Origin: Saccharomycopsis malanga
Taxonomy: Eukaryota > Ascomycota > Saccharomycetes > Ascoideales > Saccharomycopsidaceae
Length of the DNA: 64,000 nucleotides
Reading direction: 5' to 3'
Assembly: GCA_004014935.1 (NCBI GenBank)
Contig: CP025321.1
Location: forward strand, 992,001 to 1,056,000
Shown here: piece after piece, positions 1 through 9,077 of the stretch
Layout: every line of letters starts with the position of its first letter
Numbering within the stretch: position 1 is the first letter of the stretch
Notes under the pieces: generated by a model
What the model was told of the DNA's origin: nothing
The model's database searches: none
What the model saw: the letters and a program-made list of their open reading frames with translations, nothing else
Made by a program: the position numbers and the translations under genes

Positions 1-380
1 GATGGGAGATTGCTATGGCTCCTGTCAAGTCATTGCCTATGACACTCTTTATGAATTATATGACTGGTAACTCTTTACAGATTATCTCCATTTCTATGAC
101 CCTTATGTTGTTCGTGACCCCTATTAAGGCTATATTCAACATTAACGAGACCTTTGAGTTCTTGGCAAAGGGCGACGACGAGGGCAACACCAGCCAGGAC
201 AGCAATTACAACTACGATAACCTTCTTATTAAACTAGCATTTGTCGCCGCCCAGTTGCTTAGCGTTGGCGTGGGCCTTTGGAAGTTGAATAATATGGGAT
301 TGATTCCTAATAGTACCAGTGATTGGTTATCGTGGGAACAGTATCCGGCATTTGCAGAGAAAAGTTTAGGTATATTTTGA
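1..380 (+). CDS. EMC4: ER membrane protein complex subunit 4 (3' part)
   Basis: C-terminal part of the Emc4 subunit of the ER membrane complex, which inserts tail-anchored and multipass proteins into the ER membrane. The frame is already open at the window edge (W-E-I-A before the first visible Met at 15), so the true start lies upstream. Seen: the family block K-S-L-P-M-T-L-F-M-N-Y-M-T-G-N-S-L-Q-I-I, a first membrane helix, a variable hydrophilic loop, a second helix, and the closing motif K-L-N-N-M-G-L-I-P-N followed by D-W-L-S-W-E. This order matches yeast Emc4. The stop is TGA at 378-380. A retroposon with its target duplication begins only 22 bp after the stop, in the presumed 3' UTR. 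Confidence 0.93.
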   Translation, partial: WEIAMAPVKSLPMTLFMNYMTGNSLQIISISMTLMLFVTPIKAIFNINETFEFLAKGDDEGNTSQDSNYNYDNLLIKLAFVAAQLLSVGVGLWKLNNMGLIPNSTSDWLSWEQYPAFAEKSLGIF

Positions 381-414
381 GTTGGTTTTGATACCCACTA
401 CGTAGCAATATGAA

Positions 415-1510
415 ATAAATAAATAACGTATTATATTTCGAGCCCAGTACATATCAGTTCGGTATATACGCGCTATGTAATAATAATAATGACTTATATT
501 ATAATTTTTTTGGCAAAAAAGCAGCCAAAGTCTAACACCAATTTACAGCCAATATACAACTTTCATATAAATGCCATAAAGCAAATCAGAAACTGGAACA
601 GCGAAAAAACAAGAAACTAAAGTCAAAGTAACATCAAACTATTTGCAACAATAACTTAAAAGGAATAAATGTTTTCTCAAAACGGACTCGCCCGAACAGA
701 GGATTAAAGCCTACTAATAAGCACATTACGCTTTGCATAGCCCCATTAAATATACAGGAAGTTGAAACATAGTAGTTTGAGAAGATATAATGATTATTAT
801 CGAACATAAGCTAATCTGAGAACCTATAATAAACAATACATTTTTAGCTTTTGAGATACGCCTTTCTTTGGAATAAAACCTCATTCAAATTCTGGAGGAA
901 TCTCAAATAATACCAAGAGCAATTAAGAATTATGGAATAACGTCAACAGTTGAATGGAATCTCCCTAAGGGGTGAGAAACAAGAGTTTTAAGAGATTATG
1001 TACTATTTTCGACAAAATGATACTTTGTCACTGTTAAATAATTTACAAAAATGAAATCTAAGAACAAAGTACATGGCATATAACTCTAGGCTCTGAGAAG
1101 TATAGGAGTTCAATTTTTGTATCTGTTGATTTGCTCTAAATACTCTCGAATATGACTTAAAAGAATCAACTTTTTATCAAAATTAGCAATTTTCCGTTAT
1201 ATCAAATATTTATTCACAAATCTGAAATTGTATATCACGAATAGTACTATAATATAGCAAAAAAATTCAGGATAATGAGGTACGTTTTTTTGAAACATAA
1301 AACCTTGATAGTACATGTTTTATTCAATAAAACGTTTGATGATTACTCCAAAACGTCAACAGCGGGAATCGAGTCCCAAAACCCAAAGTGAGGAACGCCA
1401 CACTTATTTTTCTGCACTATTCTGCACTATTTTGCGTGGCGCATGCCTCAACCAACTTGGCCACTTGGCAAAAGTAAGGCATTACATATAGGCATATTCC
1501 CAGTGGCTCA
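415..1510 (-). mobile_element. Long-form tRNA-headed non-coding retroposon, complete with 12-bp target duplications
   Basis: A 1,096-bp element flanked by perfect 12-bp direct repeats TAGCAATATGAA (403-414 and 1511-1522). Read on the minus strand it starts GCCACTGGGAATATGCC. Next come an A-box-like TGGCCAAGTTGG (1452-1463), a hairpin-forming stretch, a B-box-like sequence (1365-1376) and about 850 nt of non-coding body. It ends with (TTA)n at about 478-491, the shared family tail containing CGTATATACSGAACTGATATG-like sequence (about 433-477) and a TTAT repeat (415-425). No long reading frame is conserved with the other copies. The repeats and simple-sequence 3' end are the marks of target-primed reverse transcription. 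It sits in the convergent EMC4/FMP42 gap. The body is clearly related to copies at 29.5, 42.9 and 53.6 kb. Confidence 0.85.
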
Positions 1511-1631
1511 TAGCAATATGAAGGGCTAAAATAATAAATCTCTGTTTTGTCTTTGAAAGTTTAATGTAGGGCACTTATATAGGTAAGTAGGTAAGTGTTG
1601 TTTTTTGTACTTTAATAGTTCATGATATTTC

Positions 1632-1949
1632 AACTATAATAATAATAATAACATATATTTCAAGCCCAGTACATATTAGTTTCGTATATACGCGCTATGT
1701 CTAAGGGGACTTGGTAAAGCCCAATAATATCCTCTTAATCATAATTTTAATACCCAACTGGTTGAAAGTTACCACTAGACTTTGGTCTAGGTCGTGTTTC
1801 AGACAGTTGCACTTGCCTGTGAAATTACGTTCAGCATCGTAAAAAGCAGCGAGTAAAAGTGTCGTCTTGGGAATCGAACCTGTGTTCCTGTTAGGTCTTG
1901 TTTTTCTCTTCTCCGAGAGCACGGACCACTGAGCCAAATGGCCCAGTGG
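1632..1949 (-). mobile_element. Short-form tRNA-headed retroposon (SINE-like), near-complete
   Basis: About 318 bp. Minus-strand order: 5' end GCCACTGGGCCATTTGGC, A box TGGCTCAGTGG (1926-1936), perfect B box GGTTCGATTCC (1870-1880), TTTT shortly after it, a body with CTCGCTGCTTTTACGATG, the shared tail with ACGAAACTAATATGTACTGG and GCTTGAAATATA, then TTA repeats (1635-1651). Near-perfect flanking repeats CATGATATTTC (1621-1631) and CATGATTTTTC (1950-1960) match at 10 of 11 bases and look like a slightly decayed target duplication. The tRNA-like head has no matching 3' acceptor strand, so it is not a working tRNA gene. Confidence 0.82.
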
Positions 1950-2115
1950 CATGATTTTTCTATTGCTGGATAATATTAAAGTAGAAATCAAATATTCTAC
2001 AAACTTTAGGGAGATGCAAACAAAATCAAACGATTAAGAGGTGCTACGGGACAAGCACAGAAAAACAGAATATTCATTATAAACGTGATAGAAAGACTCT
2101 ATAGAAACTAAACAA

Positions 2116-3984
2116 TTAATTTGTACTACCATAGTTGACAATGTCGGTATTGCTAAGCAAAGAGTCCTTTGGCTTTTTCTTTTCCTCGTGATAAACAAAA
2201 ATAATCAAGCTTCCACCAATAATTGCGGTCAAAGAGGTTAACAAGGAGTTTATGGGGATTGGATTCATACCAAAAGTGAAATGGGTGAGGTCATCCAATG
2301 CCGTTTGTACAAAGTTGAACAAACCACTGATACATATGATGGAACCATAAATGGTACCGAAAGAAGCGAAACCAAAGACCTTGGCGCAATAATCACTTAC
2401 AGCGGTGTAATAAAACGGACGGTAAACAACCATCAACATGATTCCAATGTAATTTGCCAAGCTGTTTGGAATCAAGCCCATGATTCCGATTACCAACGAG
2501 ACGCCTAGCAACACGCTGAGAACAGTGATGGTTTTGAAGTTGTCTAGAAGAACACCAATGAATGGAATAGATAACAACCCGCCCACCGGCAAGGCAATAT
2601 CGAAGAATTCGTTGATAGCTTTTGCCTTGTAAGGGTCTCCTAGCAAATACTCTTCTTGGGATCTGATGGTGGCAACAAAATAATTGATTCTCAACATTTG
2701 AATTGAGGTGAAGAGGGCCATCAAGACAAACCACACACTGCAGAGCTGCTGTTTGATGGTGGCTCCATGCAAGGCTCCATTGATACCTGCTTGTATGGCA
2801 AGTTCATTATCGGTTTTTGTCTGTTCGATGATGGAAATGCTGTCGGAAACAATGTTGTTAGCAAGAGTCTTACCCGCTGCTGCATGTATACTGCCGGTAT
2901 TGGAGTCCACTTTACGCAAGGAGGTGGTAATGGCGTTGTTGATAGTGTTATGTATGTCCTGGACCTTGCTGTTTACGGTAGGATTGACGGTCTCGATGTC
3001 TACGTCGCTGGCAAGACGGTTGTCGCTGTTGAGAGCAATGTTATTGCTTACCAACGAGGATCTCCGGGAGCTGAGGAGTCGCTGGTTGAACGAGTTTGAT
3101 CTTTGGTGGGCAAACTGGTCAGTCAAGATGTTTTGGTTTGTAGAATTAAACGATCTGGACAAGTTTTCGTTGATGGAATTCAACAAACTTACAGAGTCCG
3201 ACTGTTGTCTATTCGGAACAGGAATTGACAAGTAATTGTCAATAGAGGCTGTTTCCGAGATCGGAGCATCAATGAGCGCTTCCTCGTCCTCTAGCGGAGA
3301 CTCGCCAAGCGCCTGTTCTTGCAACTTGGCAACCTCTGTACGGTAGCTTTCCTTGGGCATGACAAACACTTCACATAGAAATACAAACACAGGGACAACC
3401 ATGTAGAAGGAAAAGAAGTTTTTCAAAGACAAATTCATTCTCTGGCCAAGGCTGGAGAAGAATGCCAATCTGTAGAGAAGAAACAATGCCGACGAGGAGT
3501 CAAAGGCCCCAGTGAGAAGGGCCAAGACCAAGCCGGAGTTGTTAGGAAACGCATTAGCAAGCTGGAAGCACGAGATGAATACAAATGGGCCTCCAAGTGC
3601 TAGAACTGAATAGCCTATCAAATAGGCATCGAAATAACGCACAAGCCAATAGCCATTGGATAAGATGAACGATGCTGCAAGAAGCAAGAACGAACCAATT
3701 ATACCGGTCACACGAGGCCCATACTGGTCCAAAATGGCCCCCACCACCAACGAGGCCGCATTTGTCACCACAGCTGCCAATGTAAATAAGAAGTTGAGCG
3801 ACAAGTCTTGCGGCGAGCATAGTTTGTAGCTATTGTCGTCAATCCGCTCCTCACATTTTTCACGATACACACCCTGAGCAATAAGAACAGGCTTGAGCGC
3901 TGCGAATCCAAACACAGGCCCTGCCGCAACTATACACCATATTAACCCACAAATTACTTGAACAGTTCGTCTTTCCACGGCCAT
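2116..3984 (-). CDS. FMP42: Major facilitator transporter, FMP42/SLC43-like
   Basis: A 622-aa multipass membrane protein of the major facilitator superfamily. It has six N-terminal membrane helices (residues about 10-210), a long hydrophilic Ser/Asn-rich central loop (about 215-410), and six C-terminal helices up to about 605. The loop segment following the second helix carries the MFS-type D-Q-Y-G-P-R motif. Layout and sequence match yeast Fmp42 (YMR221C), related to the SLC43 amino-acid transporter group. The substrate is not established, so an amino-acid role is inference. The start ATG is unambiguous. The gene converges on EMC4, and two retroposons lie in the gap beyond its stop. Confidence 0.78.
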   Translation of the reverse strand: MAVERRTVQVICGLIWCIVAAGPVFGFAALKPVLIAQGVYREKCEERIDDNSYKLCSPQDLSLNFLFTLAAVVTNAASLVVGAILDQYGPRVTGIIGSFLLLAASFILSNGYWLVRYFDAYLIGYSVLALGGPFVFISCFQLANAFPNNSGLVLALLTGAFDSSSALFLLYRLAFFSSLGQRMNLSLKNFFSFYMVVPVFVFLCEVFVMPKESYRTEVAKLQEQALGESPLEDEEALIDAPISETASIDNYLSIPVPNRQQSDSVSLLNSINENLSRSFNSTNQNILTDQFAHQRSNSFNQRLLSSRRSSLVSNNIALNSDNRLASDVDIETVNPTVNSKVQDIHNTINNAITTSLRKVDSNTGSIHAAAGKTLANNIVSDSISIIEQTKTDNELAIQAGINGALHGATIKQQLCSVWFVLMALFTSIQMLRINYFVATIRSQEEYLLGDPYKAKAINEFFDIALPVGGLLSIPFIGVLLDNFKTITVLSVLLGVSLVIGIMGLIPNSLANYIGIMLMVVYRPFYYTAVSDYCAKVFGFASFGTIYGSIICISGLFNFVQTALDDLTHFTFGMNPIPINSLLTSLTAIIGGSLIIFVYHEEKKKPKDSLLSNTDIVNYGSTN

Positions 3985-4288
3985 CTTATCGATTCAACCT
4001 ACTTTTATATAATAGAATATATGTCTGTTTCACGAAACCTCTTATTTGCTCAATCTATTTTTCCGCTGGAACTTTTCAACACCATGCATGCAGCTCAACA
4101 CCTCTTTATATATTGAATACGCTTCTACAACTCCAATTAGTCCTGATAATCAATTGCTAATCGCTACACCGGAAACACTTGCTGGTTATCCATCTTGTCG
4201 CCGAAGCGGAAAGAAGCAGGAGCATGCATGGAATGGTTGCAAGCTGCAAGCTAATGCTGAAATATGTGGGTATCACACTGGATGAGCT

Positions 4289-4326
<38 letters not shown>

Positions 4327-4394
4327 CAATATTTCAATGGTGGGAGAAGAGTATAAATGATCAATTGACTGATTTGCACACAATAGCTAGAAAG
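3985..4394. other. Divergent promoter region FMP42/RIX7
   Basis: A 410-bp gap between divergently transcribed genes. It contains the PAC motif and the long T tract listed separately, plus AT-rich sequence. In-frame ATGs upstream of the RIX7 start exist (for example 4179), but they would encode a run of phenylalanines from the T tract and have no family support. No other gene is seen. Confidence 0.6.
4280..4326 (+). promoter_or_regulatory. PAC motif followed by a 35-base T tract upstream of RIX7
   Basis: GGATGAGCT (4280-4288) matches the core of the PAC element (GATGAG). It runs into AAATTTTT and an unbroken run of 35 T (4292-4326). PAC plus RRPE (AAAAATTT) is the known signature of ribosome-biogenesis promoters in yeasts, and RIX7 belongs to that regulon. 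The T tract, about 70-100 bp before the start codon, probably excludes nucleosomes. Its exact length may be affected by sequencing or assembly. Confidence 0.7.
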
Positions 4395-6962
4395 ATGGGT
4401 AGACAAAAGGGCACAAGTCTTACAGCAAAGTTTGACCAGAAGATACTGCGGCTTATAAGTCTTCTTCTTGAGGAGAAGACGCAGGAGAAGATAAGGCTTA
4501 ATGGGATGCAGGAGGATGGTGAGGCTGGAGTTTCTGAGGGCAGTAGTAATGATCCATTTGCAAATGCAGCTCTTGTTAGGGATGTGACGGTTTCGGAAGC
4601 GACGCGGTATGTGATATCCCGGGATCTTTCGTTGGCCCGGACAAAGAGAGCGGTGATAGAAAAGCTGGTAGACCGGGTGCTTATTGAGTTGAGAGCCGAG
4701 GAAGCAGAGGAGATGGGGCCTTTATTGGATGGTTTCAAAAAGGACAATGCAGAAGACGTGCTGTCCCAGAAGGGCGAGAGCGAGATAAAGGAGGAGAGCA
4801 AGACGGAGGATGCAGAAAGTGGCATAGAGGAGGTGAAGAATAATAGTAAAAAACGGTCCAAAGATAGTGGTGGATCCAAACCTAATAAACGTCAGAATAA
4901 AGAGAAAGACAGAACACCGCCGAATGCGTCCTTGGCACAGTTGGGGGGCATTGACGATGTTGTGTCACAGCTAATGGAGCTTGTGGGGATGCCGATTCTT
5001 CACCCAGAGATTTATGCTGCCACAGGAGTCGAGCCTCCTAGAGGAGTATTGCTTCATGGTCCTCCAGGCTGCGGCAAAACCACGCTAGCCAACGCGCTAG
5101 CAGGCGACCTCAAGGTGCCCTTCATTGCGGTGTCAGCGCCTCTGATAGTGAGTGGGATGTCCGGTGAGAGCGAAAAGAAGGTGCGTGAGTTGTTCCAGGA
5201 GGCGAAAAGCTTAGCTCCTTGCTTGATGTTCATGGATGAGATTGATGCCATCACACCTAAGAGAGATGGGGCTCAGCGAGAGATGGAAAAGCGTATTGTG
5301 GCCCAATTGTTGACTTGTATTGACGAGTTGTCTGTAGAGAAGAATAATGGTAAACCAGTCATTATTATTGGTGCTACCAATAGACCTGACTCATTAGACC
5401 CGGCATTGCGAAGAGCCGGGAGATTCGACAGAGAAATCTGCTTGAATGTGCCCAGTGAGGCATCCAGAGTGCATATTTTAAAGGCCATGACATCGAAATT
5501 GAAGATCCACGGAGAGTTGGACTTTGTAACGTTGGCTAAACGAACCCCTGGTTATGTTGGTGCTGATTTGAAAGCATTGGCTACTGCTGCGGGAATCTGT
5601 GCTATCAAAAGAATATTCACCACCTTATCAGATTCGTTTGGCGACACCAAAGGTTTACATAATGATGAATTGGATGAAACCTCACAAAAGATTGAAATAG
5701 TTGATGATGAGTCGAATGAAAACATGCAAACGAGTGAAACAGTTAATGATGATGCTATGGAAATTGATATGGATGAAAATTCTAATAATTTGGAAACCAT
5801 TCAGCAAAATAATAACTCAAAAACCATCCAGCAAAATAATAACTCAAAAACCATCCAGCAAAATACCAATTTAAAAACCATTGCCAACTCTAATATATCA
5901 CTACTACAAGAGGAGGAGTTTTCAAAACTTTCAACTATTCAAAAGTTTCTAAGACTTCATCCTGATTCGCTTACACCTGAACAGCTTGAGCCGCTTTCTA
6001 TTACGTTTGAAGACTTTTTAGCGGCTCTACCAACTATTCAACCAACAGCCAAAAGAGAGGGGTTTGCTACTATTCCGGATGTTAGCTGGTCCAATGTAGG
6101 GGCATTGTCCAATATTCGTGTAGAACTTCACATGGCTGTTGTCCAGCCTATCAAAAGACCCGAGTTGTACGAAAAGTTTGGTATCACGGTGCCCGGAGGC
6201 GTTTTGCTATGGGGTCCTCCTGGTTGCGGCAAGACTTTGCTAGCCAAGGCAGTGGCTAATGAGTCTCGGGCCAATTTTATCTCGATCAAAGGACCCGAAT
6301 TGCTCAACAAATACGTGGGAGAGTCTGAAAAGGCAGTTCGGCAGGTGTTTGCCAGAGCCAGAGCCTCTGTGCCCTGTATTATTTTCTTTGACGAATTGGA
6401 TGCTCTTGTTCCAAAGCGTGACACCACTCTTTCAGAGTCGTCCTCAAGGGTGGTCAACACTTTGTTGACCGAACTCGACGGGTTGAATGACAGAAAAGGG
6501 ATCTTTGTAATCGGGGCCACCAATAGACCTGACATGATCGATCCTGCCATGCTTCGGCCAGGAAGATTGGACAAGACGTTGTATGTGGAGCTTCCCACCA
6601 GAGACGAAAGATTGGAAATCCTCAAAACAATTATTAGATCCAACAACACTCCACTCCACGAGAGCGTTGATTTGGAAGCTGTGGCAACCGATGGCAGAAT
6701 CAGTTACTTTTCCGGGGCTGATCTCGCGGCATTGGTAAGAGAAGCCGGTGTGTTTGCCTTACGCAAGAAATTCTACACTAACATTGGCCATCTAGATGAA
6801 AAGGTCACTCCCCAGGACTCTGACAACGACACCGCTAATGTTGTCACCGCAGAAGACTTTGAAAACGCCTTGGCCAAGGTAAAAGCCAGTGTTTCTGCCG
6901 AGGAACTCGAAAAGTATCACAACATCAGCCGCAAAATGGACGGTGTCACCGATTTAGAGTAA
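4395..6962 (+). CDS. RIX7: AAA-type ATPase of pre-60S ribosome maturation
   Basis: Rix7 (NVL in animals) is a nuclear double-ring AAA ATPase that strips Nsa1 and other factors from pre-60S particles. The product is 855 aa, close to the usual yeast length of about 837. Seen: an N-terminal domain (T-A-K-F-D-Q-K-I-L-R-L-I-S-L-L-L-E-E-K); a first AAA module with Walker A G-P-P-G-C-G-K-T near residue 221 and Walker B M-F-M-D-E-I-D near 277; a low-complexity linker; and a second AAA module with Walker A near 606 and Walker B I-I-F-F-D-E-L-D near 661. Both have arginine-finger segments G-A-T-N-R-P-D. The start at 4395 was chosen because upstream in-frame sequence crosses the T tract. The linker holds three 27-bp repeats. 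Confidence 0.95.
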   Translation: MGRQKGTSLTAKFDQKILRLISLLLEEKTQEKIRLNGMQEDGEAGVSEGSSNDPFANAALVRDVTVSEATRYVISRDLSLARTKRAVIEKLVDRVLIELRAEEAEEMGPLLDGFKKDNAEDVLSQKGESEIKEESKTEDAESGIEEVKNNSKKRSKDSGGSKPNKRQNKEKDRTPPNASLAQLGGIDDVVSQLMELVGMPILHPEIYAATGVEPPRGVLLHGPPGCGKTTLANALAGDLKVPFIAVSAPLIVSGMSGESEKKVRELFQEAKSLAPCLMFMDEIDAITPKRDGAQREMEKRIVAQLLTCIDELSVEKNNGKPVIIIGATNRPDSLDPALRRAGRFDREICLNVPSEASRVHILKAMTSKLKIHGELDFVTLAKRTPGYVGADLKALATAAGICAIKRIFTTLSDSFGDTKGLHNDELDETSQKIEIVDDESNENMQTSETVNDDAMEIDMDENSNNLETIQQNNNSKTIQQNNNSKTIQQNTNLKTIANSNISLLQEEEFSKLSTIQKFLRLHPDSLTPEQLEPLSITFEDFLAALPTIQPTAKREGFATIPDVSWSNVGALSNIRVELHMAVVQPIKRPELYEKFGITVPGGVLLWGPPGCGKTLLAKAVANESRANFISIKGPELLNKYVGESEKAVRQVFARARASVPCIIFFDELDALVPKRDTTLSESSSRVVNTLLTELDGLNDRKGIFVIGATNRPDMIDPAMLRPGRLDKTLYVELPTRDERLEILKTIIRSNNTPLHESVDLEAVATDGRISYFSGADLAALVREAGVFALRKKFYTNIGHLDEKVTPQDSDNDTANVVTAEDFENALAKVKASVSAEELEKYHNISRKMDGVTDLE
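5796..5876 (+). repeat. Three 27-bp coding minisatellite units in RIX7
   Basis: Three head-to-tail 27-bp units (5796-5822, 5823-5849, 5850-5876) encode T-I-Q-Q-N-N-N-S-K repeats in the linker between the two AAA modules. Units one and two differ at a single base. The third is more diverged. The unit length is a multiple of three, so copy number can vary without breaking the frame. Confidence 0.9.
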
Positions 6963-7243
6963 TAAAAACGATACTTGTGCATTTGCAAAGCGACTTGATA
7001 TATTCCGCCAATGGTATCAGCTCTTACTTAACAGTAGTATACATATGCGCAGTAAACATTAGTATGGATATGTATGATTTCTCTTTTTATTATGTATTCT
7101 ATAAAGTGCCTCTATCAAGTTCTCTATATTCATTACAGCATTCTTGATTTCCTTACAACTTTTTAATAAACACCTTGTAACAATACAGTTTGACTACACA
7201 AATCCTACGATACGCCCCGAATACCTGACACGGATTAACACAA

Positions 7244-7747
7244 CTAAACACCTGTTTTTATATATATTTTCACCTCCATACCAGTCACCAATCTTTTTCT
7301 CAAATTGGGCTGGCTGTCTACGTCACTTTCATCGCCACTGCTGTTCTCATTGATAAACTCTCCGGGCGTCGGCTGTTTCGTTTCTACGCCGCCATTCTGT
7401 ACTCTTTTAAACTCATCTAAAGCATGCACAGTCTTGGTTCTGATCTCAACCTCATGATTCCGTTCTTGGAAATAAACAGCAATCTGAAGAAGTTTGGGAA
7501 TCACTTTTTGTAAACCAATAACTGTAAGAAAACGATCTTTTATCACATTGGCACCGCCATTTCTAGAATTACTCGTCACAATCTGTCTTTCAATAATCGA
7601 CAACTTTTTCGTGATTTGCTTTATGGTAGCCATAAACGATGACGAAGACTTGAGTTTGAACACCTTTTGTGTATCAGAATATTTGAAACTCGATGGAGGA
7701 CTATGCTTCACCACCCTAACATTCTCTAAACGCTTATGAACTTCCAT
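7244..7747 (-). CDS. POP7: RNase P / RNase MRP protein subunit Pop7 (Rpp20)
   Basis: 167-aa protein of the Alba-fold Rpp20/Pop7 family. With Pop6 it binds the P3 arm of RNase P and RNase MRP RNAs, which mature tRNA and rRNA. Family signature seen: S-F-M-A-T-I-K-Q-I-T-K-K-L near residue 38, the block F-L-T-V-I-G-L-Q-K-V-I-P-K-L-L, then V-E-I-R-T-K-T-V-H-A-L-D-E-F, an acidic spacer, and the terminal L-R-K-R-L-V-T-G-M-E-V-K-I-Y-I. The frame stays open ten codons further upstream, but only to a TTG, so the first ATG at 7747 is taken. The gene converges on RIX7 across 281 bp. Confidence 0.88.
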   Translation of the reverse strand: MEVHKRLENVRVVKHSPPSSFKYSDTQKVFKLKSSSSFMATIKQITKKLSIIERQIVTSNSRNGGANVIKDRFLTVIGLQKVIPKLLQIAVYFQERNHEVEIRTKTVHALDEFKRVQNGGVETKQPTPGEFINENSSGDESDVDSQPNLRKRLVTGMEVKIYIKTGV

Positions 7748-9077
7748 ATTATACCTATCTTCTTGGTTTTTAACCAAATATTAAAACCACTTCTTACTCT
7801 AACATCATCACCAAATCAACCTCATCATAAATTTTCATTATAGATCACGTGCCCTAATAAAAGCAGTTGAAATGATAAGGAACATGATGTGTTGGATTTG
7901 GGGTCAAACTTTTGAACATATAATCATTCAAATAAGACTCAGAAACCCTTTAGACCTTTTGTATAGAGTGGGCATCCCAAATATATACAAGTCTGTTACT
8001 GTATAGTTCAGCTGCACCAGTGTTACGTATCCACCAACTAATAATTATTATATCTTATATCTCCTTCTTTTCAAACGTAAATAATATATTTATAATTACA
8101 GAGCAAGCTCCTCTAGTCTACTGTCTATCTGTTCTAGTTACAGCGAAATTTGAATAGCAGTATATAATGTTTACTACCTATTAAATGTTCAAGTAAAGAA
8201 CCAGAGATGTTGTAAAAGATATGGTGGCATTTTCCCACTCTGGTTTACCTTTTTTGTTGAATAGCATTACTAATATGTACTGAGTTAAAAATTCTTGATA
8301 ATCTGTTTATCCATAAAACCGATGATGCTTGCAATTTTCTCGAACATTTTATAATTTTTTACTATCTATAGTCTTACTCACCGGCGATCGGAGCTTACTA
8401 CTTATTGACCAATGGTACTCAAGTTTTTCTTCGAGTTGTTTGATCAACAACTGCGCTCAACCTATGATTTTAGATATAATCACAACTTACCAAGCACCTT
8501 TGAAAAACCTACTTTTGAACATTTTTTGCAAGAAATGAGAAAACAGCCCAAGAATCAGTATCAAGACTTATTTGTCCAAGTAAAATGAAATTGAATTCAA
8601 ACATTTTTACTCGTTTACCAAATAAAAATATTCGAAAAACATTGGAAGAACAGAGTTAATCATCATAAAAAAAAAGCTAAAACGTCGTATGTAGGAATCG
8701 AACCAAATTTCATTTTTGAGAAAAACTAGGGGGTGAACCCGAAAGTGCTCATAGCCTTGCCAACTCGCCCAAGTTCACAATTAGGGGGTGTCTTAATAAT
8801 TATATTAAATGTTTGCAATTTTAGCAAACTGACAAGTATATTATTGGGTTGATATGTTTTTAAAGGGTTTTAACATTAGTGTGAAACCTGGAGACCCGGT
8901 TAAAAGTCATGCTACAGAATTGTAGTTATAATTGGCGTGTTGCTGCTTGATTTTTCAAGAGTCATGTGATGTAACTGAAAAAAGTATGGATAATGAAGTT
9001 TATAGTGAGATGAGGATAAATATGATTATATATGGTATTTAGTGGCGATATCTAGAAGATTGGTAGAACTATATTGA
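7748..9077. other. 1.3-kb divergent intergenic region POP7/CWC2
   Basis: AT-rich gap holding the promoters of POP7 (left) and CWC2 (right). A CACGTG (about 7856-7862) lies about 110 bp upstream of POP7. A tRNA-like relic (listed separately) lies at 8694-8771. A weak match to the retroposon tail core (ACTAATATGTACTGAG, near 8268) may be another remnant. No supported gene is seen. Confidence 0.5.
8694..8771 (-). other. tRNA-like relic with A and B boxes
   Basis: On the minus strand there is an A-box-like TGGGCGAGTTGG (8760-8771) and a perfect B box GGTTCGATTCC (8694-8704), 55 bp apart. The 5' acceptor-like bases do not pair with the sequence after the T-arm, and the T stem is poor, so a working tRNA is unlikely. 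The head is unlike those of the two retroposon forms and the shared 3' tail is absent. It may be a decayed tRNA gene or a third kind of tRNA-headed element. Confidence 0.5.

Noticed and set aside
1860-1950. Working tRNA gene
   Set aside because: A and B boxes are good, but the 5' acceptor bases have no pairing partner after the T-arm and the T stem is imperfect. The same head recurs in other repeat copies.
1701-1991. 96-codon frame on the minus strand
   Set aside because: It lies wholly over the short retroposon and its tRNA-like head; no protein family is recognised and other copies do not keep the frame.
4179-4394. N-terminal extension of RIX7 from an upstream ATG
   Set aside because: It would translate the T tract into polyphenylalanine and lacks any similarity; the start at 4395 matches the family N-terminus.
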